Below are positions 1-7,666 of a stretch of 64,000 bases of DNA, piece by piece. The notes beneath the pieces were generated by a model, which saw only the letters and a program-made list of their open reading frames with translations, had not been told where the DNA came from and ran no database searches. The DNA comes from Paenibacillus auburnensis (lineage in GTDB: Bacteria; Bacillota; Bacilli; Paenibacillales; Paenibacillaceae): assembly GCF_927798115.1 (NCBI RefSeq), contig NZ_CAKMMG010000001.1, positions 496,001 to 560,000 on the forward strand. The letters are read 5' to 3'. The translations under genes and the position numbers were made by a program. Positions within the stretch are counted from its first letter, which is position 1; every line of letters begins with the position of its first letter.

Positions 1-2
1 GG

Positions 3-521
3 AGAATTCCGCAGCTAATCGCCAGATTCTATGTCTGGGTCATCCGCGGGACTCCGCTGCTGGTTCAGCTTTTTATTATCTTCTATGGCCTGCCGTCGGT
101 CGGTATTGTGCTCGATCCTTTTATCGCCGCAGTGATCGGCTTTACGCTCAGCGTCGGAGCCTATTCCTCCGAGGTTGTCCGCGCTGCCATACTATCGATA
201 CATAAAGGCCAATGGGAGGCTGCATTTTCGGTCGGAATGACCCGGGTTCAGGCGCTGCGCAGAATTATTCTGCCTCAGGCGGCGCGCGTGTCCGTTCCCC
301 CTTTATCGAATTCTTTTATCAGTCTCGTAAAAGACACCTCGCTTGCGGCCAGCATTACCTATGTGGAAATGTTCAGAACAGCGCAGCAGATTACGGCAAC
401 CACCTACGAACCGCTGCTGCTCTACTGTGAGGCTGCGCTCTTTTACCTGCTGTTCTGCTCAGTGCTGTCCGTACTGCAAAATATGCTTGAGAGACGGTTT
501 GACCGTTATTCGGCAAGATAG
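3..521 (+). CDS. Amino-acid ABC transporter permease (3' part, cut by window edge)
   Basis: Inner-membrane permease of a polar amino-acid uptake ABC transporter (HisM/GlnP/TcyB type). The reading frame is open from base 3, so the true start lies outside the window. The visible part shows the family's conserved stretch VIRGTPLLVQLF, then YSSEVVRAAILSI followed by GQWEAAFSVGMT, which is the EAA loop that contacts the ATPase, and a final hydrophobic segment. The stop TAG at 519-521 overlaps the ribosome binding site of the next gene, so permease and ATPase form one operon. The substrate is not readable; cystine, glutamine or another polar amino acid is possible. Confidence 0.93.
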   Translation, partial: RIPQLIARFYVWVIRGTPLLVQLFIIFYGLPSVGIVLDPFIAAVIGFTLSVGAYSSEVVRAAILSIHKGQWEAAFSVGMTRVQALRRIILPQAARVSVPPLSNSFISLVKDTSLAASITYVEMFRTAQQITATTYEPLLLYCEAALFYLLFCSVLSVLQNMLERRFDRYSAR

Positions 522-532
522 GAGGCGGCTTC

Positions 533-1282
533 GTGATTGAAATTCAAGACTTGCACAAATCCTTCGGCCCGCTGCAGGTCCTGAAGGGGATTGATCTCCG
601 TTTGGAACACGGGAAGGTGCTTGTTATCATTGGCCCCTCGGGTTCCGGCAAAACCACGCTGCTCCGCTGCTTCAATCTGCTGGAGATCCCTGACCGGGGA
701 ACCCTGCAATTGGCCGGACTCAGGATCGATTTCACAGATAATCGCCAAATTCCGCGGAAGACAGTGCTCAGCCTGCGCCAAAAAACAGGAATGGTTTTCC
801 AGTCGTACAATCTGTTTCCGCATATGACCTCACTGGGCAATGTAATGGAGGGACAAGTTACGGTCCAGAAGCGTTCACGGGAAGTTGCGAAAAAACGGGG
901 CTTGGAGCTTCTGGCTAAAGTAGGTTTGGCAGATAAGACAGAGTCCTATCCCCATCAGCTGTCCGGCGGCCAGCAGCAGCGGGTCGCTATTGCCCGTGCG
1001 ATGGCAGTGGAGCCGGAGGTGCTGCTATTCGATGAGCCGACCTCTGCGCTGGATCCCGAGCTGGTGGGTGAGGTGCTGAAGGTCATCCGGCAGCTTGCTG
1101 CTGAAGGAATGACCATGGTGATCGTAACGCATGAGATGAAGTTTGCCGCCGATGTTGCGGATACGATCATCCTGATGGATCAGGGAGTGATTCTGGAGCA
1201 GGGTACTCCGCAGCAGGTACTCAGGCAGACAAGGAATCCGCGTGCCCTGCAGTTCCTGAACAGGCTCATCGGGGAGGAGTAA
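533..1282 (+). CDS. Polar amino-acid ABC transporter ATP-binding protein
   Basis: Cytoplasmic ATPase of the transporter whose permease precedes it. It shows Walker A GPSGSGKTT near residue 34, a Q-loop (VFQSYNLFPHMT), signature LSGGQQQRVAIARA, Walker B VLLFDEPTSALDPE and a switch histidine in VTHEM. At 249 residues it has the usual GlnQ/TcyC length. The start is GTG at 533, placed by the AGGAGG-like site at 521-526, 11 bases after the permease stop. A terminator follows directly, so this is the last gene of the operon. The class is certain; the transported amino acid is not. Confidence 0.95.
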   Translation: MIEIQDLHKSFGPLQVLKGIDLRLEHGKVLVIIGPSGSGKTTLLRCFNLLEIPDRGTLQLAGLRIDFTDNRQIPRKTVLSLRQKTGMVFQSYNLFPHMTSLGNVMEGQVTVQKRSREVAKKRGLELLAKVGLADKTESYPHQLSGGQQQRVAIARAMAVEPEVLLFDEPTSALDPELVGEVLKVIRQLAAEGMTMVIVTHEMKFAADVADTIILMDQGVILEQGTPQQVLRQTRNPRALQFLNRLIGEE

Positions 1283-1287
1283 GCATA

Positions 1288-1321
1288 AAGGCAGTCCGGG
1301 AGGTCCGGGCTGCCTTTTTTT
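1288..1321 (+). terminator. Intrinsic terminator of the amino-acid ABC operon
   Basis: Hairpin GGCAGTCCGG / CCGGGCTGCC with a short loop and a run of T, six bases after the ATPase stop. Confidence 0.85.
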
Positions 1322-1347
1322 ATGGATGTACAGTAATAAGCTTCCTG

Positions 1348-2022
1348 TTAATTACCGGATGTTGCATTGCTGCGGGATTTCAGGTAGTCCAGTGCATTGT
1401 AGAGCATTACAGCCGCTTCTGCACGGGTAAGCTCGCTTTTCGGATTAAATTTGCCGTTTGCATCCAGGGTGTTGATGTTGTATTTCAGGGAGCGCTGGAC
1501 ACTGCCTTGATACGAGGGATCCAGTGCATCGTCGTCAGCGATATCCACCGGGACAATATTGATCATTGGCAGATTGCCTACTTTTTCTATGCCCTGAATC
1601 AGGAAGTTCGTGAACAGTTCCTTGGTTATCGGCTTGGCCGGATCGATATCTGCCGGAATTTCAATGCCATTATAGTAGGCGTTAATGAAGGCCTCCGTAT
1701 ACCAGACATTGTCTTTTACCTTGCTGAAAATACTGCTGGCTACAGGAGCCTTGTTGAAATCAATCGCAGCCAGGCTCAATTGCAGACCCCCGGAGATGAA
1801 CTGTATCCCCTGGGCTGTCGTCACTTTAGAACCTGGAAGGAACTGGGTATCGGATATCCCTTTGATCAGACCCTGTGCTTTTAGCGCGTTAATCTTGTCT
1901 TTGCCGGTCACATTGCTAATATCTTTGAAGGTACCGCCTGCCGCAAACATAGGACTCCCGAGCGAAAAGGAGAGGAGCGAAACCGTTGTAATTACAGCAA
2001 AAGCACTCTTTTTCATGTTCAT
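1348..2022 (-). CDS. Secreted SLH-domain protein
   Basis: Exported protein of 224 residues. A signal peptide is visible (MNMKKSAFAVITTVSLLSFSLGSPMFAAG), probably cut after AAA/AAG. The mature part begins with an SLH-like repeat (TFKDISNVTGKDKINALKAQG) and ends with a clear one (NGKFNPKSELTRAEAAVMLYNAL). SLH domains usually bind pyruvylated wall polymer, so the protein probably sits on the cell surface. I place the start at ATG 2022, since AGGTGG at 2032-2037 lies 9 bases ahead; an in-frame GTG at 2034 is too close to any site. It stands alone, convergent with the ABC operon. No catalytic domain is recognised. Confidence 0.85.
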   Translation of the reverse strand: MNMKKSAFAVITTVSLLSFSLGSPMFAAGGTFKDISNVTGKDKINALKAQGLIKGISDTQFLPGSKVTTAQGIQFISGGLQLSLAAIDFNKAPVASSIFSKVKDNVWYTEAFINAYYNGIEIPADIDPAKPITKELFTNFLIQGIEKVGNLPMINIVPVDIADDDALDPSYQGSVQRSLKYNINTLDANGKFNPKSELTRAEAAVMLYNALDYLKSRSNATSGN

Positions 2023-2135
2023 TACCCATTCCACCTCTGGCTTTAGTTGGGCCGCTTGGCCATTTTCAACTCCTTTGACGCAGCAGAATGTGGAAAAGTT
2101 GCATGCCAGTTATAATAATGTCTTTATTGAACTGC

Positions 2136-2714
2136 TTACATATTCTCTTGAAATAGCAGGTTCCGGTAGGGATATTTACTGAACCGGGTTTTGAACAGCA
2201 GGGCCAGGCCGTGCTCTTCTATTGTTACAGACTTTAGAGTTTGGGCCTTGATGAATCTGCGGACCATAGTATTTACGGTTTTACTATGATTTCGGTTGAT
2301 TGCCGCAGCCAGATCCTCTGCATAGCTTAGGGATACAGCAAGCTTCTTGTAAAAAGGCAGAACTGCCCGGGCTACTGCGCGGTGTACCGTGGTACTAAAC
2401 GTGAATTGCACTGAGCCTGGCGGGATCGTCGTCCCATTCGTGTAGAAGGCAACAGGCAGCGGGAAAGGAAAAGAGATAAAGAATCCGATGCCGTTCGTTC
2501 CATAATTCTTCACACCGGCAAGAGTAGGTATGCAGGATAGCAGCCGGCCCATTAGACTAAGGTCTGCTTTGACCACAGCGGCCGACCATTGCCCGGCAAA
2601 GCTGTGGTTTCCGGCAATTTTCCGGTAGAAGGGCAGCATGGCCTTGGCTACCCGGCGCAGAACACGGGCCGTTACGAGAGGCTGGACTTGCTGTCTTCGG
2701 TTTGGTTGTGCCAT
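2136..2714 (-). CDS. Hypothetical protein with an internally duplicated RAVARAVLPFYKKLA-type motif
   Basis: Not recognised. About 192 residues, basic, with no signal peptide. Two copies of a segment of roughly 45 residues are visible: RRVAKAMLPFYRKIAGNHSFA near residues 20-40 and RAVARAVLPFYKKLAVSLSYA near 112-133. Each is followed by a helix-like stretch rich in A, V and basic residues. They are separated by a proline/glycine/aromatic segment (FFISFPFPLP, YTNGTTIPPGSVQFTF) that looks like beta structure. The start ATG 2714 is chosen because GAGG at 2724-2727 lies 9 bases upstream. It is flanked by the SLH gene, same strand, and divergent fur. Function unknown; a surface or spore-layer role is only a guess. 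Confidence 0.7.
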   Translation of the reverse strand: MAQPNRRQQVQPLVTARVLRRVAKAMLPFYRKIAGNHSFAGQWSAAVVKADLSLMGRLLSCIPTLAGVKNYGTNGIGFFISFPFPLPVAFYTNGTTIPPGSVQFTFSTTVHRAVARAVLPFYKKLAVSLSYAEDLAAAINRNHSKTVNTMVRRFIKAQTLKSVTIEEHGLALLFKTRFSKYPYRNLLFQENM

Positions 2715-2840
2715 CCGGACCATCCTCACATGTTGGAATTAACTCTCTATAAGGTATGGATTCTTGCCACTTCGCGGATGGGCGGGTGCATAGTCTGTGG
2801 ATATTTTTGATTCATTGTGCGGAATTTGGGGCATTAATGG

Positions 2841-2846
2841 TATAAT
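2841..2846 (+). promoter_or_regulatory. Candidate -10 box upstream of fur
   Basis: A perfect TATAAT 105 bases before the fur start. The only -35-like hexamers (TTGTGC at 2815, TTGATT at 2807) have poor spacing, so this is tentative. Confidence 0.3.
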
Positions 2847-2950
2847 GAATGTAGGCACTTTTCATATTCCGGTAATTTTGTTATGCTTATATCGTAATGG
2901 TTACTATTAAGAGGATGATGGAAATGCTTCCGGAAAGGTGGGAGACCTGA

Positions 2951-3424
2951 GTGAACCCAATTACTAATATCAGCCAGCAGTTTGCCGCGCAAAACTATAA
3001 ATTAACACCACAGCGTGAAGCCATCGTGAAGGTGCTGCTCGACAATGAAGAAGAGCATCTAAGCGTAGAAGAAGTTTATATGAGAGTAAAAAGCAGCTAT
3101 CCGCATCTTGGCCTGGCGACGGTCTACCGTACCTTGGAACTGTTGTGCGAGCTGCATATTGTGGAGAAAATGAATTTCGGCGACGGTGTGGCGCGTTACG
3201 ATTTGCGGGACTGCGACCATGCCCATATGCATCATCATCTGATCTGCAATGTCTGCGGCAGACTGGAGGAAATCAAGGATGATTGGCTTCTGGAGCTGGA
3301 GCAGCGCCTGGAGGCGGAATACGGCTTCAGCGTGACAGATCACCGGCTTGATTTCAAGGGAACCTACAATACCTGTAAGCGGTCCGGCTGCAAGGGAGAA
3401 AAGGAACGCAAAGCGGTCTCCTGA
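2951..3424 (+). CDS. fur: Ferric uptake regulator Fur
   Basis: Iron-responsive repressor of 157 residues. The N-terminal winged helix is Bacillus Fur-like (KLTPQREAIVKVLLDNEEEHLS, then GLATVYRTLELL as recognition region). The C-terminal dimer domain carries the His cluster HAHMHHH (residues 90-96) and two cysteine pairs, C99/C102 and C142/C147, for structural zinc. The motif NFGDGVARYDLR is typical of Fur rather than Zur or PerR. It starts at GTG 2951 behind GGTGGGAG. Three good Fur boxes elsewhere in this window (12241, 30242, 55050) are its probable targets. A bidirectional terminator follows. Confidence 0.95.
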   Translation: MNPITNISQQFAAQNYKLTPQREAIVKVLLDNEEEHLSVEEVYMRVKSSYPHLGLATVYRTLELLCELHIVEKMNFGDGVARYDLRDCDHAHMHHHLICNVCGRLEEIKDDWLLELEQRLEAEYGFSVTDHRLDFKGTYNTCKRSGCKGEKERKAVS

Positions 3425-3463
3425 CTCAGGCAGTTTGTTGTAATCAAGTTCAAGGAAATGCGG

Positions 3464-3499
3464 AAAAAGCAAGGCTGCACAGGTCAGCCTTGCTTTTTT
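3464..3499. terminator. Bidirectional terminator between fur and the AIM24-type gene
   Basis: Stem AAGCAAGGCTG / CAGCCTTGCTT with an A run on the left and a T run on the right, between convergent genes. Confidence 0.88.
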
Positions 3500-3520
3500 G
3501 TACGCCTTGCGGTGCAATCC

Positions 3521-4201
3521 TTAAGGTCTGGAAGGCACAAACGATTTGATCCAGTTGCCGAAGCTGCCCGGATTACGGGTCTGCACCAGTACAACACCTT
3601 CGCCGCGGAAACGGCAGACGAGAGCTTCCCCGCTGGTCAGGCTGTTCAGCCAGCCGGTGGCGGCTTTTTCAATCTTATAGTCCATATAGTCCGGCCAGGC
3701 TACCAGGTGTCCGTTGTCGATAATCATCTCTTCACCAGGCTCCAGGTTGATCGCATGAATCGCCCCGAAAGAGGAGAGGAAGACGGTTCCGCTGCCGCTG
3801 ATTTCGACAATGAAGAAGCCTTCACCGGAGAACAGGCCACGGGTCAGATTCTGCATCTTGGTATTGACCTGAATGCCGTGGGTGCCTGCAAGGAAGCCGT
3901 CTTTCTGCACGTACAGCTTGTACGATCCGTCCAGCTCAATGGCTTGAATATCACCGATCGCACCCGGAGACAGCAGTACTTCACATTGCCCCCGCGTTGC
4001 TGCCAGCTCCTGGAAGAAAAATTTCTCTCCGCTCAGCATCCGGCCCAGCCCGCGCATGAGTCCACCGTCTACCGTACCTCTTAATTCAACACCCGGAGAC
4101 ATGGCCACCATCGCACCCATCTCTGCCTTTACACTTTCGCCGGGATTCATCTGCACCTTTAGCATTGCAAAGGCACCATCGTACAATACATCGTATTTCA
4201 T
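3521..4201 (-). CDS. AIM24 / TIGR00266 family protein
   Basis: Conserved cytosolic protein of about 226 residues of the AIM24/TIGR00266 family, a beta-rich fold of unsettled bacterial function. Typical features are the N-terminal MKYDVLYDGAFAMLKVQMNPGESVKAEMGAMVAMS, repeated glycine-rich strands (GLGRMLSGEKFFFQE, GLFSGEGFFIVEISGSG) and the C-terminal FRGEGVVLVQTRNP. I start it at ATG 4201 because GGAGGA lies 5 bases upstream and family members begin with this sequence; the longer frame to 4258 adds residues without homology. It is convergent with fur. Earlier literature links some members to tryptophan RNA-binding or membrane functions; none can be confirmed here. Confidence 0.9.
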   Translation of the reverse strand: MKYDVLYDGAFAMLKVQMNPGESVKAEMGAMVAMSPGVELRGTVDGGLMRGLGRMLSGEKFFFQELAATRGQCEVLLSPGAIGDIQAIELDGSYKLYVQKDGFLAGTHGIQVNTKMQNLTRGLFSGEGFFIVEISGSGTVFLSSFGAIHAINLEPGEEMIIDNGHLVAWPDYMDYKIEKAATGWLNSLTSGEALVCRFRGEGVVLVQTRNPGSFGNWIKSFVPSRP

Positions 4202-4412
4202 CCAATTCCTCCGATTCCGCCTTTTTATAGGCTCCGCTGCTAAATTCACTTCTATCATACCATTTTCTGATTCTGCAAGCTGCCAGCGGGAAGCCCGGTA
4301 ACAGTTAATTAATACTCAAGTATTACAGGTAAAGCCATCAGAATTATGTTAAAATTAAAGTACTGTCAGCCGATAGGCAGACAGATTTTACAACTGAAGG
4401 AGTGTTGCCTGA

Positions 4413-4661
4413 ATGGCACGCACAAAAACGCAAAAAGCCCTGCTTAAAGCAGCACGCAGCGGAACCTGGGTAGCAGAGAAAAACCGGAGAACAGGACTGG
4501 ATTACAGCGCAATCTCTCAGCACGTAAGAGTTACCCCGAGCAAACAGCAAAAATTGCATAAGGTCAAACACAAGGAGCGGATCTTCCAGGATGGCGCTCC
4601 TTTTCATTTGCCCTGCAATAGGACAGGCGGTTTCACCCGGCCTACATCTGTTCTCTGCTAA
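4413..4661 (+). CDS. Small basic conserved protein, possibly extended past its normal end
   Basis: The N-terminal half (MARTKTQKALLKAARSGTW ... VTPSKQQKLHKVKHKER) matches a type of short lysine-rich protein common in Bacillales that normally stops soon after the KHK-R segment. Function unknown. Here the frame continues for about 27 residues (IFQDGAPFHLPCNRTGG...), straight through a terminator-like hairpin at 4572-4602, and overlaps the 3' end of the convergent AraC gene by 20 bases. The tail is therefore suspect: either a lost stop codon or a frameshift. The start ATG 4413 has GAAGGAG 8-10 bases upstream. Confidence 0.6.
   Translation: MARTKTQKALLKAARSGTWVAEKNRRTGLDYSAISQHVRVTPSKQQKLHKVKHKERIFQDGAPFHLPCNRTGGFTRPTSVLC
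4572..4605 (+). terminator. Terminator-like hairpin inside the 3' part of the small basic protein ORF
   Basis: AAGGAGCG / CGCTCCTT stem, 15-base loop, followed by TTTT. It lies within the reading frame of 4413-4661. Confidence 0.55.
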
Positions 4662-5460
4662 ATACGCGGTATTGTCTAGGCGACATTCCGAAACGGCCGC
4701 GGAACAGGCGGTGAAAGTAAGTATAGTTGGCAAAACCGCAGGTTTCAGACACATGCTCCAGCGGCATCGGACTAAAGGTGATCCGCTCACGCGCCATCTC
4801 CAGCCGCACATCATTTACATACTTAACAATGCTGGTTCCAAAAGCCTCCTTAAACAGATGAACCGCGCGCGAGACAGATATATCCACATAACCTGCTACA
4901 TCCTCCAGCCGGAATGGAATGGCGGCATGCTCTTCCACATACTGCTTCATCCGGTATGCAAGGTAGCCTTTGGGTGAAATCGCCGGCTGCTCAGTCATCA
5001 GCCTGTCAATCTCCATACATAAAATCTGCAGATAACAAGCTGTAATCTCCGGTGAAGAATCGGATAACCGGCGCTGTTCCAGGACGAGCTGGCGGAAGAG
5101 GCCGAGGAAATGATCGCTAAGTGGCAAACGAAGCACAGCAGGGCGGTGCTTACGGTTCCACCATTCCTCGATCCAGGGTCCGCCGCAAAAAATGTGATAA
5201 TCTCCACTTTCGACCCGCGGTTTTCCTGCGGAATAGATCTCTTTGTCAATGCTTAAGTAATAAGGGTCATTAGGTGCAAACAGCATCAAATCTCCAGCTT
5301 CTACCGAAGAAAGGACGCCGTCGATGCGGGTTCGGCTCCGGCCTTCCGTCTGAAGCCGCAGCAAATAATTCTGTACGCCGTCTGCCCGTGACATGTGGAA
5401 GGGCTTGCGGTGGAATGAGAATCCGGCAGTATAAACGTGGCATGGTGCGGTGTAGGTCAT
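4642..5460 (-). CDS. AraC-family transcriptional regulator
   Basis: Cytoplasmic DNA-binding regulator of 272 residues. The N-terminal part is a cupin-like sensor (GRSRTRIDGVLSSVEAGDLMLFAPNDPYYLS). The C-terminal part has the two AraC helix-turn-helix units: FRLEDVAGYVDISVSRAVHLFKEAFGTS, then LEHVSETCGFANYTYFHRLFRGRFGMSPRQYR. It is transcribed away from the isomerase/oxidoreductase cluster that begins 300 bases to the right, which makes it the likely activator of that cluster, with an unknown sugar-like effector. Its 3' end overlaps the small basic protein gene by 20 bases. Confidence 0.92.
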   Translation of the reverse strand: MTYTAPCHVYTAGFSFHRKPFHMSRADGVQNYLLRLQTEGRSRTRIDGVLSSVEAGDLMLFAPNDPYYLSIDKEIYSAGKPRVESGDYHIFCGGPWIEEWWNRKHRPAVLRLPLSDHFLGLFRQLVLEQRRLSDSSPEITACYLQILCMEIDRLMTEQPAISPKGYLAYRMKQYVEEHAAIPFRLEDVAGYVDISVSRAVHLFKEAFGTSIVKYVNDVRLEMARERITFSPMPLEHVSETCGFANYTYFHRLFRGRFGMSPRQYRVFSREQM

Positions 5461-5766
5461 GGGTCCTCCTGAGTGGCAGAAATAATAGCTGAATTGTTCA
5501 TGTTTAAATCATATTATTCATTTTATTATATACGCTTTCATATTACCATGTAGCTATGCAAAAACATATAAACCATGAAAAGGGGGCTGTGCTGCGGCTC
5601 TGAGAGCTACATAGTCAGTTTAGGATAAGTAATTGTAGTGATACGGGATATATAGGCCAGCTTAGTATAGCAGCCCTTTTGTTCAGGTGACTAACCAAGT
5701 GAGTCTGATATAAGACAGCAACAGTGTTTATGTACATTAATTCTATACCAAATAGGAGTGGGAGCA
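5461..5766. other. Divergent intergenic region between the AraC gene and the isomerase/oxidoreductase cluster
   Basis: No gene is seen. The region is AT-rich near the AraC start. It contains a long-range imperfect inverted repeat (AAAAGGGGGCTGTGCT at 5578-5593 against AGCAGCCCTTTT at 5669-5680) that could fold the cluster's 5' leader or flank a regulator site. No convincing -35/-10 pair was found. The AraC operator presumably lies here. Confidence 0.5.
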
Positions 5767-6534
5767 ATGTTAAAACTTGGCCTTCAGCTATATACACTTA
5801 GAGAAGAATTGGAACAGGATTTCGAAGGAACACTGCGAAAAGTAGCTGACCTGGGCTATGCCGGGGTGGAATTTTATCACTTTTTTGGCCGGACAGCGGA
5901 GGAAGTAAAGGGGCTGCTTCAGGAAACTGGACTGGTCGCTCTTGGAGCACATCGTCCGTATGATGCCATGCTGAATGATACGGAACAGGAAATCAGCTTC
6001 AATCTGGAGATTGGCAACCGCAACCTGATTATTCCTTATCTGACCGAAGAGCAGCGAAACTGGGAAGAGGTCGTTGCGAATTTCCGCATCATTGGAGAAA
6101 AGTGCAAAGAACGTGGTGCGGTTTTTTCCTATCATAATCATGATTTTGAATTCACGCAGTCCTTTGGAGAGCGCACCGCCTTCGACGGAATCTTCGAAGA
6201 GGTACCGGCTGAGCTGCTTCAAGTGGAAATGGACACCTGCTGGGTCTATTACGGAGGCTATGATCCTGTAGCTTACATTCAAAAGTATGCCGGACGCCTG
6301 CCGATCATCCATCTGAAGGACATGAAGAAACTCGAAGATGGGTCAGCTGAAACCGTAGTACTGGGAGAAGGGGAAGTGAATCTTCCGGCAATCCTGGAAG
6401 CTGCGGCTCAGGCCGGTGTCGAATGGGCAGTAGTGGAGCAGGATTTCTGCAGCCGCTCGCCGCTTGCAAGTGTAGAAGACAGTATGAAATGGGTTAAAGC
6501 CTATGCCAATCAAGGAGGAAAAATTCATGTCTAA
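5767..6534 (+). CDS. Sugar phosphate isomerase/epimerase (AP-endonuclease-2-like TIM barrel)
   Basis: TIM-barrel, metal-dependent isomerase/epimerase of 255 residues, first gene of the cluster. Motifs with likely metal ligands are GVEFYHFFG, FSYHNHDFEF, LLQVEMDTCWVYY, IIHLKDMK and WAVVEQDF. The family acts on keto-sugars, inososes and 3-keto-glycosides. The start is ATG 5767 (MLKLGLQLYTLRE), with AGGAG at 5754-5758; the upstream in-frame GTG overlaps that site. Its end overlaps the next start by 8 bases, so the two are translationally linked. Substrate unknown. Confidence 0.9.
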   Translation: MLKLGLQLYTLREELEQDFEGTLRKVADLGYAGVEFYHFFGRTAEEVKGLLQETGLVALGAHRPYDAMLNDTEQEISFNLEIGNRNLIIPYLTEEQRNWEEVVANFRIIGEKCKERGAVFSYHNHDFEFTQSFGERTAFDGIFEEVPAELLQVEMDTCWVYYGGYDPVAYIQKYAGRLPIIHLKDMKKLEDGSAETVVLGEGEVNLPAILEAAAQAGVEWAVVEQDFCSRSPLASVEDSMKWVKAYANQGGKIHV

Positions 6535-7627
6535 CAAACTCAAAATTGCTATTATCGGTTGCGGTGGAATCGCAAACGGCAAACATATGCCAAGCTTGTC
6601 CCGTCAGAGTGATGCTGAAATGGTAGCCTTCTGCGATATTATTGAAGAACGCGCCCAGGAGGCTGCCGACAAGTATGGCGCCGAAGGTGCTGCAGTATAT
6701 ACTGATTTCCGCGAACTTTTGGCAACAGGCGGATTTGATATCGTGCATGTATGTACACCGAATGATAGCCATTCAGAAATTACAGTAGCTGCGCTCGAAG
6801 CGGGTAATCACGTCATGTGCGAGAAGCCGATGGCAAAGACCACTGCCCAGGCTCAGGAGATGCTGGATGCGGCCCGCCGCACCGGCAAAAAATTGTCGAT
6901 CGCATATCAGAACCGCTTCCGGTCAGACAGCGAATATTTGAAAGGAATGTGCGAAAGCGGAGAACTCGGCGACATCTATTATGGTAAGGCGATTGCGCTG
7001 CGCCGCCGTGCTGTTCCTACCTGGGGCGTATTCCTGGACGAAGAGAAGCAGGGCGGAGGCCCGCTGATCGATATCGGTACACATGCACTTGATTTGACCC
7101 TGTGGCTGATGGATAATTACAAGCCGCGTATGGTTGTAGGATCGACCTTCCACAAGCTCGGCCAGCGTAAAAATGCCGCCAATGCCTTCGGTCCGTGGGA
7201 CCCGGAGCAATTCAAGGTGGAAGACTCGGCCTTCGGCTTTATCACCATGGAGAATGGGGCAACCATCTCGCTCGAATCCAGCTGGGCGCTGAATGTCTCC
7301 GAGTTTGGTGAAGCCAAAACGCTGCTGGCAGGTACCGAAGGCGGCGCAGATATGAAGGACGGACTGCGGATCAACGGAGAACGTGCCGGACGGCTGTTCG
7401 AAACTAAAGTAGATCTTTCCTCTGGCGGTGTTGCCTTCTACAGCGGCTCAGCTGAGACTGAGGCTGACCGTGAAGCCCGCTTATGGCTTGAGGCGGTGAG
7501 AGAAGATAAGGATCCGGTTGTGTTACCGGAACAGGCTCTTGTCGTTACCCAGATTCTTGAGGCTGTGTATGAATCTGCCCGCACCGGCCGTGCTGTATAT
7601 TTTGACGGAAGCTCGGACAACGAATAG
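6527..7627 (+). CDS. Gfo/Idh/MocA-family oxidoreductase (first copy)
   Basis: NAD(P)-dependent sugar or inositol-type dehydrogenase of 366 residues. The Rossmann motif is IAIIGCGGIANGKH at the N-terminus; EKPMAKT carries the conserved lysine near residue 94; GGGPLIDIGTHALDL is the substrate-side motif with the catalytic histidine. The ATG at 6527 follows AGGAGG at 6513-6518 and overlaps the preceding gene. Together with the second Gfo/Idh gene and two TIM-barrel isomerases it suggests oxidation of a ring hydroxyl followed by isomerisation or cleavage. The exact substrate cannot be read. Confidence 0.92.
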   Translation: MSNKLKIAIIGCGGIANGKHMPSLSRQSDAEMVAFCDIIEERAQEAADKYGAEGAAVYTDFRELLATGGFDIVHVCTPNDSHSEITVAALEAGNHVMCEKPMAKTTAQAQEMLDAARRTGKKLSIAYQNRFRSDSEYLKGMCESGELGDIYYGKAIALRRRAVPTWGVFLDEEKQGGGPLIDIGTHALDLTLWLMDNYKPRMVVGSTFHKLGQRKNAANAFGPWDPEQFKVEDSAFGFITMENGATISLESSWALNVSEFGEAKTLLAGTEGGADMKDGLRINGERAGRLFETKVDLSSGGVAFYSGSAETEADREARLWLEAVREDKDPVVLPEQALVVTQILEAVYESARTGRAVYFDGSSDNE

Positions 7628-7666
7628 AATTAATATGGAAACATCAGACAAACAGGAGTGGAATTC

